Shown here: positions 37,925 through 46,569 of the stretch, one piece after another
Position numbering within the stretch: the stretch's first letter is position 1
Layout of the letters: the number at the start of each line of letters is the position of its first letter
Source: Pseudorhodoferax sp. Leaf267
Lineage (GTDB): Bacteria > Pseudomonadota > Gammaproteobacteria > Burkholderiales > Burkholderiaceae_C
Length of the DNA stretch: 64,000 bases
Assembly (NCBI RefSeq): GCF_001422405.1
Contig: NZ_LMMV01000024.1
Location: 219,047 to 283,046 of the forward strand
Reading direction: 5' to 3'
Program-made: the position numbers and the translations under genes
Notes under the pieces: model-generated
Database searches by the model: none
The model's input: only the letters and a program-made list of their open reading frames with translations
Told to the model about the DNA's origin: nothing

Positions 37925-38587
37925 ATGCGTTACCTCCACCTCGTTGCGCTCACGCGGCGCCACCCTTCAGCCATCCTGCTGGTCGTGCAGCTGGCCGGCA
38001 TGCTGCTGTACCCCTTGCTCGAAGGCAGTCGCGCCGGCCCGCTGGCCTTCGGCGCCTTCGGCATCGTGGTGCTGGTGATGACCACGCACATGGTGCGCAG
38101 CACGCCGGGGCTGACCTGGCTCAGCGTGTGCATCGCGCTGCCGGCCATCGGCCTGCTGATGCTGCAGGCCTTCCTCGACATGCCGGCGCTGCTGCCCTGG
38201 TCGGCGGCACTGGAGTCGCTGTTCTATTTCTACGCGGCGGGCAGCCTCATCGCCTACATGCTGGGCGACCTGCGCGCCACCACCGACGAGCTGTTCGCTG
38301 CCGGCGCCACCTTCACGCTGCTGGCCTGGGCCTTCGCGCACCTGTTCGTGGTGCTGCAGGCGCTGCAACCGGGCAGCTTCCTGGCGGCCGTCGACCCGCA
38401 GGCGCCGCGCACCTGGACCGAGCTGCTGTTCCTGAGCTTTGCGCTGCTGTCCAGCACCGGCATCGGCGACGTGATCCCCGTGCGGCCGGTGGCGCGTGCG
38501 CTTTCCAGCATCGAGATGTTCGCCGGCGTGATGTACCTGGCGGCCGTGGTGTCGCGGCTGATCGGGCTGACGCTGCAGCGGCGCTGA
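37925..38587 (+). CDS. Ion channel-type membrane protein
   Basis: A 220-residue inner-membrane protein with about six hydrophobic segments. The pore region near residues 177-187 reads LLSSTGIGDVIPVRP, a variant of the potassium selectivity filter TVGYGD with Ile for Tyr. The following helix ends in a short basic tail, as in bacterial Ion_trans_2 proteins. There is no RCK or cyclic-nucleotide domain. The ATG at 37925 is chosen (MRYLHLVAL); an upstream GTG at 37907 is possible. It converges on trxC, with adjacent stops. Confidence 0.72.
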   Translation: MRYLHLVALTRRHPSAILLVVQLAGMLLYPLLEGSRAGPLAFGAFGIVVLVMTTHMVRSTPGLTWLSVCIALPAIGLLMLQAFLDMPALLPWSAALESLFYFYAAGSLIAYMLGDLRATTDELFAAGATFTLLAWAFAHLFVVLQALQPGSFLAAVDPQAPRTWTELLFLSFALLSSTGIGDVIPVRPVARALSSIEMFAGVMYLAAVVSRLIGLTLQRR

Positions 38588-39034
38588 TCAGCCGACCTGG
38601 GCCAGCTGCGCGCGCGTCCAGCGCACGATGTCGGCCGGCCCCATGGCGCCGGCCTGGCGTGCAATCTCGCGGCCGCCGCGGAACAGGGCCAGCGTGGGGA
38701 TGCTGCGGATGTTGAAGCGCGCGCCCAGCGCGGGGTGGGCCTCGGTGTCCAGCTTGGCCAGGCGCACGTGCGGCTCCAGCTGCGCGGCGGCCTGCTCGAA
38801 GCCCGGCGCCATCTGCCGGCACGGGCCGCACCAGGGCGCCCAGAAATCGACCAGCACCGGGATCTCGTTGCGCGTGGAGTGGCGCTCGAAGCTGGCCGCG
38901 TCCAGCGCCACGGAACGGCCCGTGAAAAGCGGCTGGTGGCACTTGCCGCAGTCCGGCGCGCGGGCCATGTCGGCCATGGCGACGCGGTTGGTGGTGTGGC
39001 AGTGCGGGCAGACGATGTGCAGCGGCGTAGTCAT
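38588..39034 (-). CDS. trxC: Thioredoxin 2 (zinc-containing)
   Basis: A 148-residue protein with two CxxC pairs in the N-terminal zinc ribbon (Cys9/12 and Cys29/32) and the thioredoxin active site WCGPC at 68-72. RFNIRSIPTLALFRGG carries the cis-proline. This is the TrxC layout, a cytoplasmic disulfide reductase often induced by oxidative stress. No OxyR site was recognised upstream. It follows the GlcNAc genes on the same strand with 48 bases between. Confidence 0.96.
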   Translation of the reverse strand: MTTPLHIVCPHCHTTNRVAMADMARAPDCGKCHQPLFTGRSVALDAASFERHSTRNEIPVLVDFWAPWCGPCRQMAPGFEQAAAQLEPHVRLAKLDTEAHPALGARFNIRSIPTLALFRGGREIARQAGAMGPADIVRWTRAQLAQVG

Positions 39035-39082
39035 GCCGCCAATTGCGGGGCGGCGCGGCCGATTTCAAGCGCCGGCCCTTGT

Positions 39083-40108
39083 TCACAAGGTGCTGGTGAC
39101 CTTGCGCAGGTGCGGCGGGCGGTCCGGGTTGCGCCCGCGCGCGCGCGACACGGCCTCGGCCAGCCCGTAGAAGCTCTGGATCGCCGTGATCGGGTCCAGC
39201 TCGTGCAGGCCGCTCGTGGCCAGCGTGAGCTGGCGCTCGGCCACGTCGGGCGGCGCGGCCAGCAGCACCTGCGCGCCACGCGCGCGCATCTGCCGTGCCA
39301 GTTCCAGCAGGCCGGCCTGGGCCGGGCCGGGCGGGGCGAACACCAGCATCGGGTAGCCGGCATCGACCAGCGCCATGGGGCCGTGCTGCACCTCGGCGCT
39401 GCTGAACACCTCGGCCTGGATCGCGCAGGTTTCCTTGAGCTTGAGCGCTGCCTCCTGCGCGACGGCCAGGCCCGTGCCGCGGCCGATCACCATCATGCGC
39501 TCGGCACCCGCCAGCGCCTCGATGCCGGCCGACCAGTCCAGCGCGGCGGCCTGCTCCAGCACCGGCGGCAGCGCGTGCAGCGTGTCCAGCAGGTTCTGGT
39601 CCTCGTGCCAGTGCGCGGCCAGCCGCGCCGCGGCGCTCAGCGCGCAGATGAAGCTCTTGGTGGCCGCCACGCTGAGTTCGGGGCCGGCGTGCAGCGGCAG
39701 CGCCCATTCGGCGGCCTCGGCCAGCGGCGAGTCGGCCGCGTTGACCAATGCCACCGTGGTGCCGCCGCCCTGGCGGAAGGCTTTGAACGGCTCCACCAGG
39801 TCGGGGCTGCGGCCGGACTGCGAGATGCCCACCACCAGCGTGTGCCGGTGCCGCAGCGGCGCGCCGTACAGCGTCACCAGCGACATCGGCAGCGAGGTCA
39901 CGAGCCGGCCGTAGCGCGCCATCAGCAGGTAGGCCAGGTAGCTGGCCGCGTGGTCCGAGCTGCCGCGTGCCACGGTCAGCGTGCCACCGTCCGGCGGCGC
40001 GCTGCGCAGGTGCTGGCCCAGCGCGGTGTAGCGGGCCGTGTCCTGGGTCAGCTGGCGGGCCACGCAGGCCGGCGCGGAGCGCGATTCCTCAAGCATCAAC
40101 GAGTTCAA
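39083..40108 (-). CDS. SIS-domain glucosamine-6-phosphate deaminase-type enzyme (NagB-II)
   Basis: A 341-residue protein with tandem SIS sugar-isomerase domains. The first has ARGSSDHAASYLAYLL and VGISQSGRSPDLVEPF; the second has VIGRGTGLAVAQEAALKLKETCAIQAEVFSSAEVQHGPM. It is the isomerase half of GlmS without the glutaminase half. Next to nagA this points to NagB-II, which deaminates glucosamine-6-P to fructose-6-P and replaces classical NagB. AgaS is the alternative. The start overlaps the nagA end by 20 bases; an in-frame ATG at 40096 is also possible. Confidence 0.87.
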   Translation of the reverse strand: MNSLMLEESRSAPACVARQLTQDTARYTALGQHLRSAPPDGGTLTVARGSSDHAASYLAYLLMARYGRLVTSLPMSLVTLYGAPLRHRHTLVVGISQSGRSPDLVEPFKAFRQGGGTTVALVNAADSPLAEAAEWALPLHAGPELSVAATKSFICALSAAARLAAHWHEDQNLLDTLHALPPVLEQAAALDWSAGIEALAGAERMMVIGRGTGLAVAQEAALKLKETCAIQAEVFSSAEVQHGPMALVDAGYPMLVFAPPGPAQAGLLELARQMRARGAQVLLAAPPDVAERQLTLATSGLHELDPITAIQSFYGLAEAVSRARGRNPDRPPHLRKVTSTL

Positions 40109-41201
40109 TGGTTTCTCCTTCGACCACGGTATGGGTCAGTTGCAGCGCCGGGGACATCACCACGATGTCGGCGTGCGCGCCGGGCTGCAGGCGGCCGCGC
40201 TGGTGTTCGCCGAGATAGTCGGCGGCATTCGTGGACAGGTGGCGCGCCACGTCGTGCAGCGGGATGCCGATGGACGCCAGATTGCGAAAGGCCTGGTCCA
40301 TGGTCAGCACGCTTCCGGCCAGGGTCCCATCGGGCAGGCGCACGCCGCCCAGGCATTTGGTCACCGTGTGCGAGCCCAGGTGGTACTCGCCGTCCGGCAT
40401 GCCGGCGCCGGCCGTCGAGTCGGTCACGCCGTACAGCTTGGGGATGGCACGCCGCGCGGCGCGGATGGCGCCGGGGTGCACGTGCAGCAGGTCGGGGATC
40501 AGCTCGGCGTATTCGGCATGGGCCAGGGCCGCGCCCACCATGCCGGGCTTGCGGTGGTGCAGCTCGCTCATGGCGTTGAACAGATGCGTGAAGCCGCCTG
40601 CGCCGGCGTCCAGCGCGGCCACGCCGTCCTCGTAGCTGCCGCTGGAATGGCCGATCTGCGGCAGGATGCCGGCGATCTTCAATTGGCGGATGAAGTCCAG
40701 GTGGCCGGCCACTTCAGGCGCCAGCGTCAGCACGCGAATGCGCGCCAGCGCGTGCAGCGTGGCCAACTCGGCGAACGAGCCGTCACGCGCGCAGGCCGGC
40801 TGCGCGCCCAGCTTGCCGGGGTTGATGAATGGCCCCTCCAGGTGCACGCCCAGCACGCGGGCTGCACCCGCGGGGCGCTCGGCCATGGCCCGGCCTACGT
40901 CGCGCAGCGCATGTTCCAGGTCTGCGGGCGGCGCGGTCATCGTGGTGGCCAACAGGCTGGTCGTGCCGTAGCGCGCATGGGTGCGGGCCACGGTGTCGAT
41001 GGCGCCGTGGCCGTCCATCACGTCGGCACCGCCGCCGCCGTGCACATGCAGGTCGATAAAGCCCGGCAGCACCAGCGCGTCGCCGTCGCGCGGCGCATGC
41101 ACGGCATCGCCGTCGATCGCCACGATGTGCTGGCCGAACGTCAACGTGCCGCGCACCCAGCCCGTGGGAGTCAGGATGCAACCGTCCAGGCGGTGGTTCA
41201 T
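40089..41201 (-). CDS. nagA: N-acetylglucosamine-6-phosphate deacetylase
   Basis: A 370-residue amidohydrolase that removes acetate from GlcNAc-6-P. Metal-site motifs are visible: PGFIDLHVHGGGGADVMDG at about 46-64, GVHLEGPFINPGKLGA in the middle, GHSSGSY with its His, FTHLFNAMSELHHRKPG and VTDSTAGAGMPDGEY. It is the first gene of the nagA/SIS unit. It faces nagF across a 244-base region with two operator-like sites, one lying 20 bases before this start. Confidence 0.95.
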   Translation of the reverse strand: MNHRLDGCILTPTGWVRGTLTFGQHIVAIDGDAVHAPRDGDALVLPGFIDLHVHGGGGADVMDGHGAIDTVARTHARYGTTSLLATTMTAPPADLEHALRDVGRAMAERPAGAARVLGVHLEGPFINPGKLGAQPACARDGSFAELATLHALARIRVLTLAPEVAGHLDFIRQLKIAGILPQIGHSSGSYEDGVAALDAGAGGFTHLFNAMSELHHRKPGMVGAALAHAEYAELIPDLLHVHPGAIRAARRAIPKLYGVTDSTAGAGMPDGEYHLGSHTVTKCLGGVRLPDGTLAGSVLTMDQAFRNLASIGIPLHDVARHLSTNAADYLGEHQRGRLQPGAHADIVVMSPALQLTHTVVEGETIELVDA

Positions 41202-41220
41202 GAAATTCGTCCGAAAGTTT

Positions 41221-41240
41221 TAATGCCAGTGTAGTACCAA
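41221..41240 (-). promoter_or_regulatory. Operator-like site A (nagA side)
   Basis: On the minus strand it reads TTGGTACTACACTGGCATTA, matching site B at 16 of 20 positions. It lies 20 bases before nagA, suited to repression by the GntR/HutC regulator encoded at 45791. Confidence 0.6.
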
Positions 41241-41359
41241 TATAGACCACCTGCAAGATGCCTGATTGTCGATTTGCGCGATGTTTGAGCGCAATTGCGT
41301 GTGAGTGCCGTCTGTCATCCCGGCAATGCCGTTGGTCGCTGGACTTGAATCGGCGTAAA

Positions 41360-41379
41360 GTGGTGCTATAGTGGCATTA
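41360..41379 (+). promoter_or_regulatory. Operator-like site B (nagF side)
   Basis: GTGGTGCTATAGTGGCATTA lies 66 bases before nagF. It shares TGGT-CTA-A-TGGCATTA with site A in mirror orientation. The CTATAG centre is itself a dyad. Confidence 0.6.
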
Positions 41380-41445
41380 CTGCGATGCCGGGGCCGTCGC
41401 ACCGTTCGCCGCTGCCCCGCCACCCCCTTGTCATGGAGACCGCGC

Positions 41446-44010
41446 ATGAACGCACCCAACCTGCATCTGAATGCCTTCATCGGTGGGGCCGTCGTCCCGT
41501 TGGAGACCGTGCCCGATCCCGTGTTCGCGGCCGGCATGATGGGCGACGGCGTGGCCATCGAGCCCAGCGAGCGCGTGCTGCGCGCGCCGTGCCCGGGCCG
41601 CGTCGTGCAGGTCCATGCGTCACGCCATGCCTGCGTGATCGAGGCCGACGGCGGTGCCCGCGTGTTGCTGCACATCGGGCTGGACACGGTGCTGATGCAG
41701 GGCGAAGGCTTCGTCGCCCACGTCCAGCCGGGCTACGAGGTCGCTGCTGGCCAGCCGCTCATCGAGTTCGACCCGGCCGCGATCCGGCGCCACGGCAAGA
41801 CCGCGCTCACCGTGCTGGCGGTGGAGAACAGCGACGTGCACGCCATCGCCTGGCGCAGCGTCGCGCGCCAGGTGGCGGCCGGCGATGCCTTGCTGGAACT
41901 GGCCGCGGCGCCCGGTAGCGCGCAGGCCGCCGCGGCGACAGCGGCGGACGAGGAGGTGGCCGACGGCTGGGCCACCGTGCGCCATGCGGGCGGCCTGCAT
42001 GCGCGCCCGAGTGCGACGGTGGCCAAGGCGCTCAAGCCGTTCGCGGCGCGCGTGGCCATCCTCTCGCGCGGGCGCCAGTGCAACGCGCGCAGCGCGACGG
42101 GGCTGATGGGCCTGTCCATCGGTGAAGGCGAAGAGGTGCTCATCCATGCGCAGGGGGCGGACGCGGGCGATGCGCTGGAGGCCGTGATCGCCGCGCTGGA
42201 GACGCCATCGCAGGCCAGCCATGCCGCGCCTGCGCAGCCACACGGGACGCCAGCGCCCACGCCCGCGCCCACGCCGGCTGGCCCCGTGGCTGCGCCACCG
42301 GTGGTGACCGGCGGCCAGCTCGCTGGCGTGGTGGCCTCGCCCGGGCTCGCGTTGGGGCCGGTGGCCCACTTCGCGCACGGGCTGGGCGACATCTGCGAGG
42401 CGGGCGAGGGCGTGGTGCTGGAGCGCCGCGCGCTCAAGGCCGCCCTGTACGCCGTCACCTGCGACATCGAGACTGCGGTCGCCGACGCCAGGGCCCGCGG
42501 CCTGGTGGACCGGGCCGAGATCTTCGCGGCGCACCAGGTGCTGGCCGAAGACCCGGACCTGCTGGAGCAGGCACTGGCCGCGATCGAGGCCGGCAGCAGC
42601 GCGGCCTTTGCCTGGCGCGCCACGCTGCAGGCCCGGGCCGCGGCCCTGCAGGCCAGCGGTTCTGCGCTGCTGGTCGAACGCGCAAGCGACCTGCAGGACA
42701 TCGAGCGGCAGGTGCTGCGCAAGCTGGCTGGCGATGGCGCCGCCACGTCGGTCCTGCCGCCCGGCGCGGTCGTGCTGGCCGACGACCTGGCGCCGTCGGA
42801 CTTCACCGCGCTGGAGCGCGCCAAGGTGGCCGCCATCGTGACCGCCCGCGGCGGACCCACCTCACACGTGGCCATCCTGGCGCGCGCGCAGGGCATCCCG
42901 ATGCTGGTCGCCCTGGGGCCCGGGCTGTCGCAGCTGGTCGACGGCCAGCTCGTCATCGTCGATGCCGAGCACGGCCGGCTGGGGCTGTGCCCCGACGTCG
43001 AGCAGGTGGCCCTCGCGCAGTGCGAAGTCGCGCGGCGCGCCAGCCTGCGCACGCAGGCCCTGGCCCAGGCCGAGGGCCCGGCCGTGACGCTGGACGGTGT
43101 GCGCATCGAGGTGGCGGCCAATGTGGCGAACGCGGCCGATGCGGCGCAGGCCGTGGCCCTGGGCGCCGAGGCCGTGGGCCTGCTGCGCACCGAGCTGCTG
43201 TTCCTGGAGCGTGCCGACGCGCCCAGCGTGGCTGAGCAGCGCGCCGACTACCAGGCCGTGGTCGATGCCATGCAGGGCAGGACGGTGATCGTGCGCACGC
43301 TGGACGTGGGCGCCGACAAGTCGCTGCCCTACATCGCCATGCCGGCCGAGGAAAACCCGGCGCTGGGGCTGCGCGGCGTGCGCCTGTCGCTGGCGCGCGA
43401 GCCGCTGCTGTCCGACCAGTTCAGCGCCATCCTGGCGGTGCAGCCATCGAGCGCCGTGCGCATCATGCTGCCCATGGTGGTGGACGCGCAGGAGATCCGC
43501 CAGGCCCGCGCGCTGCTGGACGGCCTGGCCGCACGCGCCGGCATTGCCACCCGCGTGCCGCTGGGCGTGATGATCGAGACGCCGGCCGCCGCCGTGCTGG
43601 CCGACCAGCTGGCCGAAGAGGCCGACTTCTTCTCGATCGGCACCAACGACCTGACCCAGTACACGCTGTGCATGGACCGTGGCAACCCGGCGCTGGCCGC
43701 ACGGCTGGACGGCCTGCACCCGGCCGTGCTGCGGCTGATCGCGCAGACCGTGGCCGGCGCGGCCCGCCATGGCCGCTGGGTCGGCGTGTGCGGCGCGCTG
43801 GCCTCCGACCGGCTGGCCGTGCCGCTGCTGGTGGGTTTCGGCATCACCGAGCTGTCGGCCAGCCCGGCGGTGCTGCCGGAGATCAAGGCCGTGGTGCGCC
43901 GCCTCGATGCCGCGCTGTGCCGCACGGTCGCGGCGCGCGCACTGCAGCTCGATGCCGCCTACGAGATCCGCGCCCTGGTGCGCATCAGCTGGCCCTGGCT
44001 GGAGCCTTGA
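41446..44010 (+). CDS. nagF: PTS multiphosphoryl protein EIIA(Glc-type)-HPr-EI
   Basis: An 854-residue fusion carrying the soluble phosphorelay for GlcNAc uptake. EIIA of the glucose type covers about 20-160, with the phospho-His at 76 (LLHIGLDTV) and its partner His61. HPr covers about 172-260, with His185 in GGLHARPSA. Enzyme I covers about 285-854, with His474 in GGPTSHVAILARA and PEP-binding TNDLTQY later. Pro/Ala linkers join the domains. Pseudomonas NagF has the same plan. GGAGA precedes the ATG at 41446. It is followed by nagE, which lacks its own EIIA. Confidence 0.95.
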   Translation: MNAPNLHLNAFIGGAVVPLETVPDPVFAAGMMGDGVAIEPSERVLRAPCPGRVVQVHASRHACVIEADGGARVLLHIGLDTVLMQGEGFVAHVQPGYEVAAGQPLIEFDPAAIRRHGKTALTVLAVENSDVHAIAWRSVARQVAAGDALLELAAAPGSAQAAAATAADEEVADGWATVRHAGGLHARPSATVAKALKPFAARVAILSRGRQCNARSATGLMGLSIGEGEEVLIHAQGADAGDALEAVIAALETPSQASHAAPAQPHGTPAPTPAPTPAGPVAAPPVVTGGQLAGVVASPGLALGPVAHFAHGLGDICEAGEGVVLERRALKAALYAVTCDIETAVADARARGLVDRAEIFAAHQVLAEDPDLLEQALAAIEAGSSAAFAWRATLQARAAALQASGSALLVERASDLQDIERQVLRKLAGDGAATSVLPPGAVVLADDLAPSDFTALERAKVAAIVTARGGPTSHVAILARAQGIPMLVALGPGLSQLVDGQLVIVDAEHGRLGLCPDVEQVALAQCEVARRASLRTQALAQAEGPAVTLDGVRIEVAANVANAADAAQAVALGAEAVGLLRTELLFLERADAPSVAEQRADYQAVVDAMQGRTVIVRTLDVGADKSLPYIAMPAEENPALGLRGVRLSLAREPLLSDQFSAILAVQPSSAVRIMLPMVVDAQEIRQARALLDGLAARAGIATRVPLGVMIETPAAAVLADQLAEEADFFSIGTNDLTQYTLCMDRGNPALAARLDGLHPAVLRLIAQTVAGAARHGRWVGVCGALASDRLAVPLLVGFGITELSASPAVLPEIKAVVRRLDAALCRTVAARALQLDAAYEIRALVRISWPWLEP

Positions 44011-44060
44011 AACCGCACCGCACTGTTCCCTCACCCTCACGCCACAGCCCGGAGCCCACC

Positions 44061-45728
44061 ATGTCGCTGAACCACTTCGCCGCCCTGCAGCAACTGGGCC
44101 GCACGCTCATGCTGCCCATCGCCGTCCTGCCCATTGCCGGGCTGCTGCTGCGCCTGGGCCAGCCGGACCTGCTGGACATCCCGTTCATGGCGCAGGCCGG
44201 CGACGCGGTGTTCTCCAACCTCGCGCTGCTGTTCGCCGTGGGCGTGGCGGTGGGCTTCGCCAAGGACAGCCACGGCGTGGCCGGGCTGGCCGGCGCGGTC
44301 GGCTACTTCGTGCTGACGGCGGCCATGAAGACCATCGACCCGGCCATCAACATGGGCGTGCTGTCCGGGCTCATCATGGGCGTGGTGGCCGGCCTGCTCT
44401 ACAACCGCTACCGCGCCATCGCGCTGCCCGAATGGCTGGCCTTTTTCGGCGGCAAGCGATTCGTGCCCATCGCCACCGGGCTGGCGGGCCTGGCGCTGGC
44501 GCTGCTGTTCGGCCATGCCTGGCCCCCGATCCAGCACGGCATCGACGCGGTGGGCCACTGGCTGATCGGCTCGGGCTCGATCGGCGTGTTCCTGTACGGT
44601 CTGCTGAACCGGCTGCTGCTCATCACCGGCCTGCACCACATCCTGAACAACCTGGTCTGGTTCGTCTTCGGCGACTACACCACCGCGGCCAACCTGGTCG
44701 TGCACGGCGACCTGAAGCGCTTCTTCGCGGGCGACCCGGCCGCCGGCGCCTTCATGGCCGGCTTCTTCCCGGTCATGATGTTCGGCCTGCCGGCTGCCTG
44801 CTTGGCCATCTACCGCACGGCCAGGCCCGAGAACAGGAGCCTGGTCGGCGGCGTGCTGCTGTCGATGGGGTTGACCTCGTTCTTCACCGGCGTGACCGAG
44901 CCCATCGAGTTCGCCTTCATGTTCCTGGCGCCGGTGCTGTTCGGCCTGCATGCGGTGCTGACCGGGCTGTCGATGGCGCTGCTGCACGCGCTGGGCGTGA
45001 AGGCCGGCTTCACGTTCTCGGGCGGCGCGCTCGACTATGTGCTGTCCTTTGGCATCTCCACGCGCTCGTGGCTGATCGTGCCGGTCGGGCTGGCGTACTC
45101 GGCGCTGTACTACGGGCTGTTCACGTACTTCATCCGCCGCTTCGACCTGAAGACCATGGGCCGCGAAGATGCAGCGCCGGCAGGCAAGGCCGCGGCCCGC
45201 ACGCCGGCCCAGGCGCGCGCGCAGGACTGGCTGGCGGCGCTCGGTGGCGCGGACAACCTGCTGGGCGTGGCCGCCTGCACGTCGCGGCTGCGGCTGAGCC
45301 TGCGCGACACCGGCTGCGTCGACGGGCCGCGGCTCAAGGCGCTGGGCGCCAAGGGCATCGTGCGCCCGCCCGAGGTGGGCATGTTGCAAGTCGTGCTGGG
45401 CGCAGAGGCGCAGGACGTGGCCGACGGCCTGCGCGCCGCGCTGCTGCCGTCGTCGTCCGAGCCGATGCCGCTGGACGGGCACACCCCGCGCGCCCAGGGC
45501 TTCATCGCTGCGCTGGGCGGTGCGCGCAATCTCAAGCGTGTGGATGCCTGCACCACGCGGCTGCGGCTGGAGGTGGTGGACAACGCGCTGGTGCGCGAGG
45601 CCGCGCTGCGCGCCCTGGGCGCGCGCGGCGTGATCTGCCCTGCGCCGGGCTCCGTGCAGGTGGTGCTGGGGCCGATTGCCGACCAGGTCGCCAGCGAAAT
45701 CCGCGAGGCCATGCACGTGGCCGCCTGA
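44061..45728 (+). CDS. nagE: PTS N-acetylglucosamine permease EIIC with two EIIB domains
   Basis: A 555-residue membrane permease. EIIC covers about 1-370 (ten or so helices) with the glucose-superfamily motifs GLHHILNNLVWF and FTGVTEPIEFAFMFLAP. Two EIIB domains follow in tandem, with phospho-cysteines at about 406 (AACTSRLRL) and 497 (DACTTRLRL). Only one EIIB is strictly needed, so the second is a duplication. The order IIC-IIB-IIB fits nagE of other proteobacteria. It imports and phosphorylates GlcNAc using phosphate from NagF, 50 bases upstream. Confidence 0.95.
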   Translation: MSLNHFAALQQLGRTLMLPIAVLPIAGLLLRLGQPDLLDIPFMAQAGDAVFSNLALLFAVGVAVGFAKDSHGVAGLAGAVGYFVLTAAMKTIDPAINMGVLSGLIMGVVAGLLYNRYRAIALPEWLAFFGGKRFVPIATGLAGLALALLFGHAWPPIQHGIDAVGHWLIGSGSIGVFLYGLLNRLLLITGLHHILNNLVWFVFGDYTTAANLVVHGDLKRFFAGDPAAGAFMAGFFPVMMFGLPAACLAIYRTARPENRSLVGGVLLSMGLTSFFTGVTEPIEFAFMFLAPVLFGLHAVLTGLSMALLHALGVKAGFTFSGGALDYVLSFGISTRSWLIVPVGLAYSALYYGLFTYFIRRFDLKTMGREDAAPAGKAAARTPAQARAQDWLAALGGADNLLGVAACTSRLRLSLRDTGCVDGPRLKALGAKGIVRPPEVGMLQVVLGAEAQDVADGLRAALLPSSSEPMPLDGHTPRAQGFIAALGGARNLKRVDACTTRLRLEVVDNALVREAALRALGARGVICPAPGSVQVVLGPIADQVASEIREAMHVAA

Positions 45729-45790
45729 CACTCCGGCCGGGGCCGTGGTAGCGTTGCGGCCCCGCCTGCACGAGAGCCCACCGCCACCCG

Positions 45791-46558
45791 ATGAAAAAAG
45801 CCGCAGCCCCCGATCGCCCGCCAGCCAGTTCCCTTGCAGAGGACATGGCGCTCGATCCCCAGGCTGCGACGCCGCTCTACCTGCAGGTGCGCAATGGGCT
45901 GGCGCGGCTGATCCGCGAAGGCCGCTTCGGCACCGAGGACGCACTGCCGTCCGAGCGTGCCCTGGCCGAGCAGCTCGGCATTTCGCGCGTGACCACGCGC
46001 AAGGCCATCGATGCGCTGGCCGGCGACGGGCTGATCCTGCGCCGCCAGGGCTCGGGCAACTACGTGGCACCGCTGCTGGAGCAGCCGCTGACCCGGCTCA
46101 CCAGCTTCACCGAGGAACTGCTGCAGCGCGGCTTTGCGCCCAGCTCGCGCTGGATCAAGCGCAGCCTGGGCGTGGCCCAGCCCGACGAGATGGTGGCGTT
46201 CGGCCTGTCGCCCGGTGCGCGCGTGGCGCGCCTGGAGCGCGTGCGCCTGGCCGACCAGACGCCCATGGCGCTGGAGACCAGCGCGCTGCCGGTCGGTGTG
46301 CTGCCCGACCCGCAGGCCGTGCACGAGTCGCTCTACCAGTACCTGGCCGACCGCCAGCAGCTGCCGGTGCGCGCGCTGCAGCACATCCGCGCCAGCAACG
46401 CCACGGCCTACCAGGCCGGCCTGCTGGCCGTGGCCGAGGGGCATGCCCTGCTGTTCATCACGCGCGCCGCTTATGCCGAGGACGGCCGCTGCGTCGAGAT
46501 CACCAACACCTGGTGCCTGAGCGACTACTACGACTTCGTGGCCGAGCTGCGGCGCTGA
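45791..46558 (+). CDS. GntR/HutC-family regulator of the GlcNAc genes
   Basis: A 255-residue repressor. The winged helix is at about 28-90: LYLQVRNGLARLIREGRFG, LPSERALAEQLGISRVTTRKAIDALAGDGLILRRQGSGNYV. The UTRA effector domain runs from about 100 to the end (LTSFTEELLQRGFAPSSRW to EITNTWCLSDYYDF). It is related to NagR, which responds to GlcN-6-P or GlcNAc-6-P. It lies 62 bases after nagE. It most likely controls the divergent promoter at 41202-41445 where two similar sites occur. Confidence 0.88.
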   Translation: MKKAAAPDRPPASSLAEDMALDPQAATPLYLQVRNGLARLIREGRFGTEDALPSERALAEQLGISRVTTRKAIDALAGDGLILRRQGSGNYVAPLLEQPLTRLTSFTEELLQRGFAPSSRWIKRSLGVAQPDEMVAFGLSPGARVARLERVRLADQTPMALETSALPVGVLPDPQAVHESLYQYLADRQQLPVRALQHIRASNATAYQAGLLAVAEGHALLFITRAAYAEDGRCVEITNTWCLSDYYDFVAELRR

Positions 46559-46569
46559 TCAGCTACGGG

